50,199 bases of DNA from assembly GCA_041653615.1 (NCBI GenBank), contig JBAZEZ010000012.1, positions 1-50,199 on the forward strand. Reading direction: 5' to 3'. Source of the stretch: JAHJUB01 sp041653615 [NCBI: Candidatus Ratteibacteria bacterium] (GTDB lineage Bacteria; Ratteibacteria; UBA8468; MWAK01). A program made the translations under genes and the position numbers. Every line of letters begins with the position of its first letter. The first letter of the stretch is position 1. The notes beneath the pieces were generated by a model. It was not told the DNA's origin. It searched no databases and saw only the letters and a program-made list of their open reading frames with translations. Below, in pieces: positions 1 through 8,544 of this stretch.

Positions 1-70
1 CAGAAACATCTTTTTCCGTTTCCGCCGCTTCTTCTTTCGATTCACCCGCCAATCTTTTCCAAAAGTTCAT
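1..70 (-). CDS. N-terminal fragment of an unrecognised protein, cut by the window edge
   Basis: An ATG at 70 opens a minus-strand frame with no stop before the left edge. It reads MNFWKRLAGESKEEAAE and continues charged and Glu/Lys-rich. It begins only 6 bases after the stop of the AlbA_2 gene, so the two are probably co-transcribed. An aromatic start followed by a charged stretch recalls small conjugation or regulatory proteins, but 23 residues are too few to assign a function. Confidence 0.45.
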   Translation of the reverse strand, partial: MNFWKRLAGESKEEAAETEKDVS

Positions 71-76
71 ATGTAA

Positions 77-1252
77 TTACCCTGCCCATTCTCCAGCGTC
101 GTTATAATTTAACGATTTTGGAAATCCAGACGCATTCCAAATAGAATCAAAACAAGGTCTCAAAATATTTGATGAGGTCATATCATAGCTTTCAATTACT
201 TCTTCAGGAACACAAAGAATATCCCTATCAATTAGGTCAACTCTTATTTTATTAGTTTTGCGAGGATTGACAGCCAATGAGTATTCTTTGACTTGCAAGA
301 GCGACAAAAAAAGAAAAATTGGTAGGGAAACACTTAAACCCTTAAATACAGCGAGGTAATTAGAAAGTGAATCTATCAGTTCTTTTTCAAAAAGAACCGA
401 AGGAATATAATGACGTCCATCCGGGTATTTGCTATCTAACAAAGATTCCTCAACTGCTTCAATTATTCCATTCTTAAAAAACTGCGTATAGGCAGACGTT
501 TTTCCGTCTTGCATGGAAGAATGAGCCAACAAACCATCAAAGTTATATCTGCGACTCCCACCGGAATCGCCAATAGGGTGTAATTTATCTGATTCTGTTC
601 TGTGTATTTCGTAGGTTTGTGCGGGGTTAAATGAAACCACCGGAATCAAATGTAAAACTATTTTTGCTTTTGCGCTGAGAGGCGCCGGGGTTTCATTGGC
701 CAATATTTTTGATATTCTATCTTCCCTGAATTTTCTAATCTTTTCCGTAAGACTAGTCGATAAATTGAAGGCGTTTCGTAATTCTGTAACATCCATTTGA
801 TATTTACCGTTCGTACCCCTTGAATAGAATTTGTTGTGTCCCTTAAAAACAACACGGTGAGGAGGGATCCAACTCTTAGGAATCCTGACAACTAAGACTG
901 TTTGTCCATTTGAAAGTTCAATAGGCCGAGTTCCTATGCCTGATACTCTGGGTTCTATTCCGTCCCTTATGCTACTTTCCAGCCTGATGATTTCTTGGCC
1001 CGAGTTTTCAATGTTGATTCCTTTGAGTTCAATAGGAAAGCCAGTATTTCTGTCCTCAATGATTCCGTATATTATGTCGCCTCCACTGGCGTTTGCAAAA
1101 GATGAAACATCGGCAAGAAATTCTTTCTTTTCTGGATCAGAATTTCCCGGTAACGTCTGTTTATACTCCAGGGTTTTTCTTTCTGCCACTGAATTGGCGA
1201 TCAATGTACGCAGGTCTTCTTCTGTTATTTGATCGATATCCTTAAAAATCAT
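77..1252 (-). CDS. AlbA_2 (Schlafen-type) domain protein
   Basis: 391 residues. The N-terminal ~130 residues match the AlbA_2 (PF04326) pattern: an early E-x-K-Q segment (LEYKQTL), then DVSSFANASGGDIIYGIIED with the conserved Ala-Asn/Gly-Gly core and a later R-G-T (FYSRGTN). AlbA_2 proteins bind nucleic acid and usually act as regulators or defence-associated proteins, often with a C-terminal GHKL-like ATPase. That ATPase part is not recognisable here; residues 180-391 are unassigned. The start is supported by AGAGGTG just upstream of the ATG. It is followed at once by the partial gene at the window edge and preceded by another unknown gene on the same strand. Domain identification is fairly sure; the cellular role is not. 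Confidence 0.75.
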   Translation of the reverse strand: MIFKDIDQITEEDLRTLIANSVAERKTLEYKQTLPGNSDPEKKEFLADVSSFANASGGDIIYGIIEDRNTGFPIELKGINIENSGQEIIRLESSIRDGIEPRVSGIGTRPIELSNGQTVLVVRIPKSWIPPHRVVFKGHNKFYSRGTNGKYQMDVTELRNAFNLSTSLTEKIRKFREDRISKILANETPAPLSAKAKIVLHLIPVVSFNPAQTYEIHRTESDKLHPIGDSGGSRRYNFDGLLAHSSMQDGKTSAYTQFFKNGIIEAVEESLLDSKYPDGRHYIPSVLFEKELIDSLSNYLAVFKGLSVSLPIFLFLSLLQVKEYSLAVNPRKTNKIRVDLIDRDILCVPEEVIESYDMTSSNILRPCFDSIWNASGFPKSLNYNDAGEWAG

Positions 1253-1307
1253 GGTTCACCTCTGTTTCTTTTCGAAACACCGAAAATCTTTGCCAGAACT
1301 AATTTTT

Positions 1308-2372
1308 CTATATGCTTGGTTCAGCAGGATCTCTTTGTCCTGAAATGATAGCAATTGTGTTTACTACGGCTCGTGTTGCTTCTGCACAAAGCGCGGCATT
1401 TCTAAAATTAGCAGTTCTCTTATGCTGAAGTTCAACGGCTAACTGAAACACTGTTTTTGAAAACTTTCGAACATTTTCATTAGAACTTCCTTGAAACTCT
1501 TCGTTAAGATACTCTTCAAGCATTCTTTTTGCATCTGTATCGCTAGGCACAGGACCAGGGACTGTGTTGCGAGTTTTTCCAGTATAGATTGCTTGAGCAA
1601 GGGAAATAATGGTTTCTCTACACAGCAAGCCAATTGTTTGAAAATCTTCTTCGTTTTCCGCTTTTTCTATGGCGGAATAAACCTTCTCTATGCATCTATC
1701 TACACGGGCCCAGCCGGTCGGTTCAGGAGGTTGAGCCGAAGATGATTTGCTTACACGTAATAAAAGGGCATCGAGAATGGGCTGGTATAGATTGGTAATG
1801 TATATTCGCCGAGATTGGTAGGTTGGAAGGCTCCCATCACTCCATTTTCCATACCATATCCAAAGATCAGAATATGGATTGGGGTCGGTTATTTTTAACT
1901 TAGATAATTTTGATTGGATTGTGTGTCTTTGCGAAGCGTATTCATTGTTTTTTTGCTGAATACGCGGACCTCCAGTTGCAACGCTGATCATAATAGCCTT
2001 TTGTTTTTCGATTAAACTGATTAATTCTTTAATTTCTGATGCAGATGTTCCTGCCAAACTTTTCTCCGAAAATAAAGGAGCAGCACTCTCAGCACGAATT
2101 TTTATTTTTTTCAAATAACACCGATGAGGCATTACGGATTCAAAGGCATTTTGAATTTCTCGGGTAAAAGGGTTTTTGGAATCGACCAGTATTTCATATG
2201 AGGTTCTGGGGCACTTCATTGTAATGACTATTCCATCAAGTTGTTCGTTGCCATCCATCCAATGATCGACAACTGCCCAATCTTCCATTGTGCAGTTTCG
2301 TAATAATTGAGCTGATTGAATCTCTCTCCCTTCTTCGAGAAATCTAATAGCTTCTTCTTGAATGTCATCCAT
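1308..2372 (-). CDS. Hypothetical protein with a helical C-terminal domain
   Basis: 354 residues, no signal peptide or membrane segment, so probably cytoplasmic. The N-terminal third (1-120) is mixed alpha/beta; residues ~110-165 look coiled-coil-like; residues ~225-350 form an all-helical domain with a conserved-looking block (LQHKRTANFRNAALCAEATR) that I have seen in uncharacterised proteins of mobile islands. A HEPN-like fold is possible for this helical part, but I see no clear R-x4-6-H nuclease motif. The start at 2372 has AAGGA 8 bases upstream. It lies 55 bases upstream of the AlbA_2 gene on the same strand, so the two may work together. Function unknown. Confidence 0.7.
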   Translation of the reverse strand: MDDIQEEAIRFLEEGREIQSAQLLRNCTMEDWAVVDHWMDGNEQLDGIVITMKCPRTSYEILVDSKNPFTREIQNAFESVMPHRCYLKKIKIRAESAAPLFSEKSLAGTSASEIKELISLIEKQKAIMISVATGGPRIQQKNNEYASQRHTIQSKLSKLKITDPNPYSDLWIWYGKWSDGSLPTYQSRRIYITNLYQPILDALLLRVSKSSSAQPPEPTGWARVDRCIEKVYSAIEKAENEEDFQTIGLLCRETIISLAQAIYTGKTRNTVPGPVPSDTDAKRMLEEYLNEEFQGSSNENVRKFSKTVFQLAVELQHKRTANFRNAALCAEATRAVVNTIAIISGQRDPAEPSI

Positions 2373-2404
2373 TGAATAATTCCTTGTAGAACAAGCGCAC
2401 TATT

Positions 2405-2914
2405 TTACTTAATGCCGTAATGTTCTTTCGTGTTTGTCTTTACCTGTTCAGCGTCATAGACAATCACGGGAATATTTTCCGGTTTTTCTTTGAAGCATTG
2501 AATTGTGGTTTGAGTTGAGGGCTTAGAAAAGAAATGGGTTTGACCGCCTGTGACGGTGGTGTTTTGATGATAACTTCCCGAATTTCCATAAACATTGACA
2601 GTGCCGTATGTATTTGCCTGAACCGGCGTAGTATAAGCACCCTTTTTCGAGCTTGATTTTTCTTCGAGAACCACAAAATATCTGTATCCGTTTTCGAGAG
2701 CCACTTCTGCACATCTCAGCAAAGCAAAATCTTCAGTTTTTTCTCTGCTCGTATAGGCATTCCCCCTGAATTGTACCTTGAAAATATTGTCTTGGATTTT
2801 CATGTTGGAGTACCCGCCAGTGAGACCGACTTTCTGATAGCCAGTTGCACAACCAGCTACACCAAGGCAAAGACCCAAAACCATGATTCCCAGTTTTCTG
2901 CTAATTCGTCGCAT
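2405..2914 (-). CDS. CC0125/CC1285-type lipoprotein
   Basis: About 169 residues, exported and lipid-anchored. I chose the start at 2914: it gives a clean signal peptide (MRRISRKLGIMVLGLCLG) ending in the lipobox VAG-C, and has GGGAGAG 7 bases upstream. A longer reading to 3052 would overlap the next gene. The mature part has the pattern of the CC0125/CC1285 family: GYQ..GYS near the start, D.FKVQFRGNAYTS, then an RCAE..L..GYRYF block. The family is of unknown function. A Gly/Ser/Thr/Asn-rich stretch follows (residues ~85-135). It leads a minus-strand run of envelope genes on the element. Confidence 0.7.
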   Translation of the reverse strand: MRRISRKLGIMVLGLCLGVAGCATGYQKVGLTGGYSNMKIQDNIFKVQFRGNAYTSREKTEDFALLRCAEVALENGYRYFVVLEEKSSSKKGAYTTPVQANTYGTVNVYGNSGSYHQNTTVTGGQTHFFSKPSTQTTIQCFKEKPENIPVIVYDAEQVKTNTKEHYGIK

Positions 2915-2955
2915 TATCTCTCTCCCTTTTTTTGTCCGCATTTTCTTTTTAATCC

Positions 2956-3531
2956 TTACGAAATTCCCAAAAATCCCCTTGACTTTCTGTCTATTTTTGA
3001 CGGGTCCTGATTCAATTCCAGCATTAAATTGTCGACCGCATTCTGCACGCATTTATGAGCAACGGTGAGGTATGCCCGCAAGTCTTGTTCGTCGAAAAAG
3101 TCAAGGCCATACCCGATCTTCTTTTCTTTTACCGCACCGCCGAGCATACGCATCAATGAAAAAGGTATAAGAATGAGGTTTAAAACGGGAATTTTTGCAA
3201 TGGCATCCCAGAGTCTGTCAAAAAAACGGAACCGGTAGGTTACAAACCATAACACGTCGAGATAATTGCCGTAATCTCTTGCGCCTATAAACATTTGAAA
3301 AGGTCTGAGTCTTGCATTTTTGGTGTTGGTAACAATCAAAAAATCTCTTTTGTCTCCGAAAAATCCCAGCAAACTCATGGCCATTTTCCTTTTTTCAACG
3401 TTTATATCCGGCACATTTGACTGGTCTATGGCGTTTCCCGTAGTGCCCAAAATATATCCGGCTCTTCCCTGGGCGCCTTCTATTAAAACCGACCACTCCT
3501 CTTTGATTTCGTCTCTTTTCAGTATTGGCAT
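2956..3531 (-). CDS. Hypothetical protein with a possible membrane-associated segment
   Basis: 191 residues, not recognised. A hydrophobic stretch around residues 108-130 (IPVLNLILIPFSLMRMLGG) could be a single membrane segment or amphipathic helix. The C-terminal ~50 residues are helical and charged. The start is marked by AGGAGG three bases before the ATG, a strong but close ribosome site. It lies between the lipoprotein gene and the SecD-head protein on the same strand, suggesting an envelope-linked role; this is inferred from position only. Confidence 0.6.
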   Translation of the reverse strand: MPILKRDEIKEEWSVLIEGAQGRAGYILGTTGNAIDQSNVPDINVEKRKMAMSLLGFFGDKRDFLIVTNTKNARLRPFQMFIGARDYGNYLDVLWFVTYRFRFFDRLWDAIAKIPVLNLILIPFSLMRMLGGAVKEKKIGYGLDFFDEQDLRAYLTVAHKCVQNAVDNLMLELNQDPSKIDRKSRGFLGIS

Positions 3532-3569
3532 AGACCTCCTTCCGTCTTACAATTTCGAAGAATCTAATA

Positions 3570-4931
3570 TTATTTGGTCTCTTCCCCTATAATTCGCCTA
3601 ATTTCCGCTTCCGTAAAGTGACCAGACAGTTGTAAATGGGAACCGGGAATCTTTTCTTTGATAATCGGTGCGCTATTCAATTTGCCGTTTACGAAAATCG
3701 CCATTCGTTCGTTAATATGTTTCCCGGTCACTTCGGCCAATTTTTTTGCACCTTCGTCTGTAAACAGAATATCAATTTGGGGAAATCCTTGCATTGAGAA
3801 ACTTACCTTAACGCCTTTAATGTCTGCATCTGTTATTTCTGTTTTGTTGGCAACATAATAAATATCTTGATTAGAATCGGAGGCTTTAGTTTCTGTAAAA
3901 CCTGGCGCAGGGGCGTTTTTGACGAGTCGGAATTCTATGCTTACTTTCGGTTTTACATAATCTTCCGAATATTTGGACGCGTCGTAAATTGTGGCATCCG
4001 AAGGTATGGCAATCTTCAAATCATTTTCGGTCAGCCCCAGGTTATATGCGCAGGCATCGTCATAAATCTTCGTTGTCTTGTTAAGGACACAAAAAGTCTT
4101 GGTTTTTGAGTCTGGGGCATACTGAACCCATTCGTATTTTTTGGGTCCCCACAGTTTCTTTCCGTATTTCTTGAGTTCTATATTGGTGCGGCTGGATAAA
4201 TATTTTCCGGCGTCCTTTGTCCATTCCTGGTCTTTTGGGATAACCTGATTTTTACCAACAGAGAACCATATCTCACTTCTGACAAGACAGTAATCGTGGT
4301 CAATGTTAAACCAGTTGCGGCGGACCGATCCGCCATTTTTCTCCAAATCCTTCTCTATGGTTGTTTCCAGCACATAGCATTCGTCACCATTAATCTTTTC
4401 TTTCCCAATAACAGCGTAATTCCCCTTCCCCTGAAAATCCCAGAAGGTAATCGGTTCCCAGTCTTTGCCCGGTCTTGTGCTTCCGGTTACCATAAGCCTT
4501 GGGTCCCACTCATTAGTCGTGCCGAAATCTGAATAATCTGGCTTGCGTAAGACGAAAGTTTTTCCTCCACCGGCAGTAATTTTTTGACCGTCAAAATAGA
4601 TTTCAGTAGCAGATTCTTCACGGGCAGGCCATGCTTTTTGTCCGTTGATTGTCATGGACACATTCATTTTCTTGCATCTTATTTTTGGACCTTCAAACAT
4701 CCATTCAAAACTGTCTTTTATTTCGCTCTGAGGAATCGTGGGATTATCCGGTGAGAAATTTTGTCTTGTTACCGTGCAACTTCCTTTGCCGTCCTTGATG
4801 TTTGACCAGTAGAATTTGCATCCGTCTTTAACAGCATTTAATTCGTCTGCCCTTATTTGTTTGGCCAAAAGAAAAACCGCCGCTCCTATCAATAATACTT
4901 TAATTGCCGTTTTTACCCCCATCTTTTCCAT
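3570..4931 (-). CDS. Exported protein: LolA-like domain fused to a SecD P1-head-like domain
   Basis: 453 residues. Residues 1-28 form a signal peptide (hydrophobic core AIKVLLIGAAVFLLA) with a likely cleavage after IRA. Residues ~30-290 look like the open beta-barrel of LolA/LppX-type outer-membrane lipoprotein carriers (YFDGQKI; ECYVLETTIEKD; long beta hairpins). Residues ~330-453 match the periplasmic P1 head of SecD: FTDEGAKKLAEVTG, then MAIFVNGKLNSAPII and LSGHFTEAEIRRI. SecD heads capture translocated chains, but no SecD membrane segments are present, so this is a soluble periplasmic protein. The start at 4931 has GGGAGG 5 bases upstream. Domain calls are from pattern memory. What it carries is unknown. 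Confidence 0.65.
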   Translation of the reverse strand: MEKMGVKTAIKVLLIGAAVFLLAKQIRADELNAVKDGCKFYWSNIKDGKGSCTVTRQNFSPDNPTIPQSEIKDSFEWMFEGPKIRCKKMNVSMTINGQKAWPAREESATEIYFDGQKITAGGGKTFVLRKPDYSDFGTTNEWDPRLMVTGSTRPGKDWEPITFWDFQGKGNYAVIGKEKINGDECYVLETTIEKDLEKNGGSVRRNWFNIDHDYCLVRSEIWFSVGKNQVIPKDQEWTKDAGKYLSSRTNIELKKYGKKLWGPKKYEWVQYAPDSKTKTFCVLNKTTKIYDDACAYNLGLTENDLKIAIPSDATIYDASKYSEDYVKPKVSIEFRLVKNAPAPGFTETKASDSNQDIYYVANKTEITDADIKGVKVSFSMQGFPQIDILFTDEGAKKLAEVTGKHINERMAIFVNGKLNSAPIIKEKIPGSHLQLSGHFTEAEIRRIIGEETK

Positions 4932-5001
4932 TTAAACCTCCCTGAAAATTCTTGTACAATCAACCTTAGTTATAACTTCCCGAAATTTCTACCCAAAGAC
5001 A

Positions 5002-5217
5002 CTATATTTTGTATTTTTGAAGCAGCGATAAATATCGCGAATCATCTTTGTATCGGGAAAAAGTTCTATCCAAATCTTCCTTGCTTGTCTTGAATCCGCT
5101 TTTGAGCGCACCTTCCAGCCAGGCCAGCATTCTTGTTTCGTCGTTTTTTCTGTAATAAGCCTCGGCCGCGATTTCATAAAGCAAGTTGTATCGAAAGTTC
5201 TGAAGTCCTACAGATGT
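5002..5217 (-). pseudogene. C-terminal remnant of the zinc-ribbon/TPR protein, beyond an in-frame stop
   Basis: Reading on past the TGA at 5218-5220 without changing frame gives a sensible continuation of the upstream TPR region (FRYNLLYEIAAEAYYRKNDE, later LEGALKSGFK), ending at a TAG at 5002-5004. The reading frame is the same as that of the upstream gene, so a single base change to TGA explains the break. There is no good ribosome site for the internal ATG at 5184. Other genes in the window end in TGA, so UGA is a normal stop here. Confidence 0.6.
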
Positions 5218-6303
5218 TCACCCCAACGCTTTGTCCGGTTGGTTAAGTTGGTTGTAACTGTTGGCTATCCGAAAAGAAGCATCATAGTACGGATAGGTTT
5301 TTAACGCTTCCGTATAGAGGTCTATCACTTTCTGCCAATCGTGATTCTTGTTAGCGTCTTCGGCTTTCCGGCAGATTTGGTCAAATGGAATATTCAGGCC
5401 AATTTTTTGCATCATTTGCCAAGCGGCTGCTTCCTTAAATTTCTTGAATTCTGTTTCTGTCTTTGCCGGAAGATTAATGAATCTGTCCAAGTTTTGATCC
5501 ATGAGGGCTGGTTTGTCAATAACCTTTTCTTTTTGCTGTTTCGGTTGCGTAACAGCAGGTTTCGTTTCTGCGGCTTTAGAAGAAGAGGGTATAGGGGGCG
5601 GAGAAGGTTTCGAAACTTTTGTCGCCGTCCAAGTATTGCCAGGACCATTTGGTATATTCCATCGACCTTCGGCTATGGTGCCGTCCATATTCACAGTACC
5701 CGCATAAGCTACAGGAGAACTTTCGAGGTTTGTATAGCGTTTTTCAAAGACGATTTGTCTTCCGGTGATAGTGCCTTTTATTATACCTTTACGCATCGAT
5801 AGTTTCGAGAAATCTTTCAGCGGGTTTGGTTCGGTAAACGTTCCGGTAAACTCTGGGCCAGATTGACAAATTTTTAATTCATACTCATTTGTATGGGGAA
5901 TAAGAGAGGTGTCTTGATAAGTATAGATGCCTTTCCATGTTCCGGACACATTCACAATGGGTATAGTTTTAGAACTTTCGTTTGGTGTTTGAGGCAGTTC
6001 GTTTGATGAAACAGGAGAACCGGGAAGAGATGAAGAAGGAATTACTGGAGGAACAGAACGATGCGAAGCCCGATGTATGGCTAAAGTTATTGAGATCAAC
6101 ACAAAAACGACAATTACGGCAAGAAATAATAAAAACCCTTTTCCGATCACAGATTGAATCCATACCGGCGTTCTTGTTGTCGATGTTCCCGCTGTCGGTT
6201 TTTCCGCCGTCCGTCCCCGTGCTCGTTTACTCAGCAGTTCTCCGCAGCCGGTACAGAACCTAATTCCCTCTTCGTTCTTGTGTCCACAGTGAGGACATAT
6301 CAT
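5218..6303 (-). CDS. Membrane-anchored zinc-ribbon protein with beta-barrel-like domain and TPRs, truncated at the C terminus
   Basis: About 361 residues. Residues 1-23 form a zinc ribbon (CPHCG...CTGCG), followed by a membrane segment (~53-75), a Pro/Ser-rich linker, a lipocalin-like beta domain beginning VSGTWKGIYTYQ (~115-225), a second Pro-rich linker, and a TPR-like region (~300-360: VIDLYTEALKTYPYYDAS). The ribbon should be cytoplasmic and the rest periplasmic. I chose the ATG at 6303, which has GGGGG 6 bases upstream, rather than the TTG two codons earlier. The protein stops at a TGA after DKALG in mid-repeat; about 70 more residues lie in the same frame (5002-5217). Confidence 0.7.
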   Translation of the reverse strand: MICPHCGHKNEEGIRFCTGCGELLSKRARGRTAEKPTAGTSTTRTPVWIQSVIGKGFLLFLAVIVVFVLISITLAIHRASHRSVPPVIPSSSLPGSPVSSNELPQTPNESSKTIPIVNVSGTWKGIYTYQDTSLIPHTNEYELKICQSGPEFTGTFTEPNPLKDFSKLSMRKGIIKGTITGRQIVFEKRYTNLESSPVAYAGTVNMDGTIAEGRWNIPNGPGNTWTATKVSKPSPPPIPSSSKAAETKPAVTQPKQQKEKVIDKPALMDQNLDRFINLPAKTETEFKKFKEAAAWQMMQKIGLNIPFDQICRKAEDANKNHDWQKVIDLYTEALKTYPYYDASFRIANSYNQLNQPDKALG

Positions 6304-6316
6304 GGGCAACCCCCTG

Positions 6317-6850
6317 TCAATGAAATCTCACTTTCTGTCTTTCAACACCGAACAGTTCCTGAATGTAGTATTCTGGAATAGAGTTTTTTCGTTTTACATG
6401 AGGCGTCTCATTGGCTAAGGCCTGGATGACTTCAAGGTTGAATGATCCGTATCTTTCAAGATGTAGTGCCAAAAGGAACTTATACTGAAAGGCCATTTCG
6501 TTCATTGAACCGATGACACTCCGGTCCGTGTTTTTTTCCAGCGTAAAATTCTGGAACTTCAGGGTTTCTTCCGTTGCTTTATCAGGTGCTACGCCAAGCC
6601 GGAGAAATTCTTTGAATAAGGCCTGCCGGAATCGTTCCAGTAAAGTTTCTTTTGGTTTGAAGGGAATGAATATCGTCAGTAGCGTTTTTGCATTTATGAA
6701 GAGTACGAACCGTATCCTTGAGAATATGACAAGGTGAGCGCTCCAGCATCCCAGGATAGAGGTATCGTTATCGGGATTTGCCGAGAATAACTTATCGGCG
6801 CTTTTGCCCAATGCCCTGACAAGCTTTCGGGTGCATTTCAAGACAGGCAT
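6317..6850 (-). CDS. DUF6933-like protein
   Basis: About 177 residues from the ATG at 6850 (MPVLKCTRKLVRALG), the usual opening of the DUF6933 family; the longer frame to 6958 adds a segment with no family resemblance. Further matches: a W-x-A-x-L block (GCWSAHLVIFSRIRFVLFIN), NAKTLLTIF, and DRSVIGSMNEMAFQYK near residue 110. The family is cytoplasmic and uncharacterised, often found on mobile elements. The stop lies 13 bases before the start of the zinc-ribbon gene, suggesting co-transcription. Confidence 0.65.
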   Translation of the reverse strand: MPVLKCTRKLVRALGKSADKLFSANPDNDTSILGCWSAHLVIFSRIRFVLFINAKTLLTIFIPFKPKETLLERFRQALFKEFLRLGVAPDKATEETLKFQNFTLEKNTDRSVIGSMNEMAFQYKFLLALHLERYGSFNLEVIQALANETPHVKRKNSIPEYYIQELFGVERQKVRFH

Positions 6851-7036
6851 AGTTTCTTTCTGTTGCCGGTTTTCGAAACCAAAACTATATTTTAATCCAT
6901 AACCGCAAATTTCCGAAATAGGGTTTTCTGTTCTTATTTGTTTTTTTTCAAATAACACACCAGCAAAACCTTAATTAGAACCGTTAAGAAAAAATTATTA
7001 TTACCCGCGAACGCAACACGCGACCATATCAAATTC

Positions 7037-8446
7037 TTATGGGGTGTAGGTTACGACGGCGTACATAGCATAAATATTACCACTTCCCCATTGCGGAACG
7101 TTAAGTTTAACCTGTAAATTGTTCAAATCTGTTTGTGTCCATGTTCCGTTGAAAGACACACTCTTCCATGACGCAGAAGAGGTAAAACCAAAATCTGTTA
7201 GAGTTGTCCAAGTTCCATTCATTTTAATAGCCCCCTGAACAATAATATCCGGCCCGTTTGCGTATGCCCATACAGTTACATTAGTTACTGATGCTACGTT
7301 TGTGATTGTGGACATATCTAAAACTACATCACCATAACCACTGCTTTCAAGATAATCTGATGTATCTGGTGTATTTGGTTGTCTTATCCCATCGTCTATA
7401 AAAATATAATAAGGTATAGGTAAATAATCAGGAGGACTTGGTTCTATTACTGGGCGAGCCCACAACTCATTATGGCTAACTTCTCCATTAGGGTCAACAT
7501 ATCCTATTTGAGGAGCAGGCGCCCCTGTCGTCAATGTCGCATCACTTCCATAACCCCAACCTTGAGAATTTTTAGCTTCAGCTTTGAAATAGTAGAGGGT
7601 ACTGGCTGTTAAACCTGTAATGGCTTTAGAAAAAGCTCCTGTCCCTCCTGTATAAGTAGAAGTGGCTTCAGAGCCATAACTGGTGGTTAGTCCGTATTGA
7701 AAACCAACGATAGTGGAAGAAGCTCCTCCTTCAGCTGTGATAGAACCATTTAAGGTAGCAGTGGTAGCAGCCAGGTCTGTGGCCGCACTAGTAGTTAAGG
7801 TTGGGACAGTAACAGTTGGGCCTCCCCCTCCGCCTCCTGTGTTCGTCCTGCTAGCAACAGCATTAGGAGTAATCTTAAGATGGTTGCCTACCTCATATAG
7901 GACAGTGGAAGTGCCGTTGTCAGCAGATGCGTATTTGGTTTGGTAACCAGTAGTTTCAAATAAGGCGGTCAGTTCCCAGGAGCCAGAAACATAGGAGTAA
8001 TAAAGATTGGTAGAGGTAGAATTGGTAGGGTCAACCGGTAAAAGAGTCAGAGGACTAGAAACAGTGGTCAAGGAATTAAAATTAACCGGCACCCAGCCAG
8101 TACCGTCAGCTTTCCGGTAATTGGCGGTATTAGAGCATTGATAAGACCAACCGCCCGGCAAGGCTGGAAGACCTAAAGTCGGACAAGTTGAAGTTGCAGA
8201 GGTGTCGTCAGGAATTGAAACATAGACCACGTTAGCTGCCCCCATGGAGATATTATCAAAATCAGCCAAGCGTAAAGCTTTATCTAAGGATTGAAGGTCA
8301 ACCATTCGTCTGCCGTCCCTACTCTTTTTGAGAAATTCTACTGGATTTAGAACTGTCACGACGACTACGGCCAAGACGGCAATAATCCCTATGACAATTA
8401 ACATCTCCATAAGGGTGAAACCTTTGTGTGACTTAGAAAAATTCAT
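7037..8446 (-). CDS. Type IV pilin-like protein with an Fn3-like domain
   Basis: 469 residues. The N terminus carries a class III prepilin signal: a short basic leader, then G-FTLMEMLIVIGII with Glu at mature position 5, cleaved and methylated by PilD. The block RDGRRMVDLQSLDKALR and the following Ser/Thr/Asn-rich globular part (to ~205) closely recall pilins of Patescibacteria. Residues ~210-305 resemble an Fn3 domain (ATTATLNGSITAEGG...GLTASTLYYFKAEA). The C-terminal ~150 residues are beta-rich with many aromatic residues, unassigned. It is much longer than a major pilin (~150), so it is probably a minor pilin or surface adhesin. No pilus assembly genes are in the window. No strong ribosome site is visible. 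Confidence 0.8.
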   Translation of the reverse strand: MNFSKSHKGFTLMEMLIVIGIIAVLAVVVVTVLNPVEFLKKSRDGRRMVDLQSLDKALRLADFDNISMGAANVVYVSIPDDTSATSTCPTLGLPALPGGWSYQCSNTANYRKADGTGWVPVNFNSLTTVSSPLTLLPVDPTNSTSTNLYYSYVSGSWELTALFETTGYQTKYASADNGTSTVLYEVGNHLKITPNAVASRTNTGGGGGGPTVTVPTLTTSAATDLAATTATLNGSITAEGGASSTIVGFQYGLTTSYGSEATSTYTGGTGAFSKAITGLTASTLYYFKAEAKNSQGWGYGSDATLTTGAPAPQIGYVDPNGEVSHNELWARPVIEPSPPDYLPIPYYIFIDDGIRQPNTPDTSDYLESSGYGDVVLDMSTITNVASVTNVTVWAYANGPDIIVQGAIKMNGTWTTLTDFGFTSSASWKSVSFNGTWTQTDLNNLQVKLNVPQWGSGNIYAMYAVVTYTP

Positions 8447-8544
8447 TTAATTTAATTCTAGAATATCTGCTAGAAAAAACAAGAGGGGTATGAATAATTA
8501 TTTGGTTTTCGATTGTTTTTTACAGAAACTTGAAATCAATTTTT

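Noticed and set aside
5218-5220. UGA recoded as an amino acid or selenocysteine
   Set aside because: Several other genes (smpB, uppP) end in TGA and no SECIS-like hairpin is apparent just after this codon.
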